Shown one piece after another: positions 5,058 through 5,357 of a stretch of DNA of 5,357 bases. Origin of the DNA: Candidatus Hydrogenedentota bacterium. Lineage in GTDB: Bacteria; Hydrogenedentota; Hydrogenedentia; Hydrogenedentales; SLHB01. A model generated the notes under the pieces. The model was not told where the DNA came from, searched no databases, and saw nothing but the letters and a program-made list of their open reading frames with translations. The stretch lies in contig PWNM01000292.1 of the NCBI GenBank assembly GCA_003557825.1, forward strand, positions 1 to 5,357, in the 5' to 3' direction. The position numbers and the translations under genes are program-made. The first letter of the stretch is position 1. Every line of letters starts with the position of its first letter.

Positions 5058-5357
5058 ATGAGTACCGACGAACAACTGCTGGACCTGGTGCAACGGAACC
5101 GCGATGCCGTGGCCTTCAACGAACTGGCCCAGCGGCACATGGATATGGTCTATGCCACGTGCCTCCGGGTGTTGGGCAATGTCCACGATGCCCAGGACGT
5201 AGCCCAGAATTGTTTTCTCGAACTGGCCCGGAAACGGCCGCCTGTGCGGACCTTGGGCGGATGGCTTCATGCCCTCGCCACGAGCCGGGCCATCGACCGC
5301 ATCCGCGGCGACCAACGGCGGCGAAATCGGGAACAGCGGTATGCGGACGAAACGGCC
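5058..5357 (+). CDS. ECF-type RNA polymerase sigma factor, N-terminal part (runs off window)
   Basis: One hundred codons are visible, without a stop, to the right edge. The protein begins MSTDEQLLDLVQRNRDAVAF. Residues 20-60 are sigma region 2.1-2.2, the core-polymerase binding helices: FNELAQRHMDMVY, then CLRVLGNVHDAQDVAQNCFLELARK with the characteristic 'hDAqDvaQ.cFleLa' pattern. Residues 65-95 (TLGGWLHALATSRAIDRIRG, then DQRRRNREQRY) are regions 2.3-2.4, which melt and read the -10 element. The 'LGGWLH' and 'RRRNRE' style is common in ECF sigma factors of planctomycete-like bacteria. Region 4, and any fused C-terminal sensory domain, would lie beyond the window. It is separated from plsX by 197 bp and is probably an independent unit. 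No anti-sigma gene is seen upstream; one could follow downstream. Confidence 0.9.
   Translation, partial: MSTDEQLLDLVQRNRDAVAFNELAQRHMDMVYATCLRVLGNVHDAQDVAQNCFLELARKRPPVRTLGGWLHALATSRAIDRIRGDQRRRNREQRYADETA

Overview
This window looks like bacterial chromosome of roughly 60% GC, densely packed, with every supported gene on the + strand. A zinc-ribbon type ribosomal protein L32, the yceD-rpmF-plsX housekeeping cluster, a PilZ domain, a pseudopilin-type protein and an ECF sigma factor with the 'LGGWLH' style of region 2 point to a diderm bacterium. The sigma factor style resembles those of the Planctomycetota / Lentisphaerota / Hydrogenedentota neighbourhood. This placement is an inference and is not secure.

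Region 1 (1-2914) is a tight four-gene transcription unit. It holds the 3' end of a PilZ-domain gene, a six-helix membrane protein of unknown function, a membrane-anchored protein with a GspG-like pseudopilin domain but no visible prepilin cleavage site, and a LarA-family nickel-dependent 2-hydroxyacid racemase/epimerase homologue. Genes 1/2 overlap by 14 bp, genes 2/3 overlap by 17 bp, and genes 3/4 are 12 bp apart, so translation is probably coupled. The first three are envelope or signalling proteins and the fourth is a cytoplasmic enzyme. What links them functionally is not evident from the sequence.

Region 2 (2915-3041) is a 127-bp gap. It contains a GC-rich inverted repeat without a T-run and then a very good sigma-70-type promoter (TTGACT, 18-bp spacer, extended -10 TGCTATAAT) reading into the next operon.

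Region 3 (3042-4860) is the classic yceD(DUF177)-rpmF-plsX operon, joining ribosome assembly (L32 and its partner YceD) to the first step of phospholipid synthesis (PlsX). The usual next gene, fabH, is absent directly after plsX.

Region 4 (4861-5057) is a 197-bp spacer with a 9-bp direct repeat overlapping a hairpin just after plsX, and no convincing promoter. Region 5 (5058-5357) is the N-terminal 100 codons of an ECF-type sigma factor that runs off the right edge. I found no complete tRNA, rRNA, CRISPR array, insertion sequence or phage gene. Nothing here proves a new system. The best lead is the PilZ / six-TM / leaderless-pseudopilin / LarA gene set.
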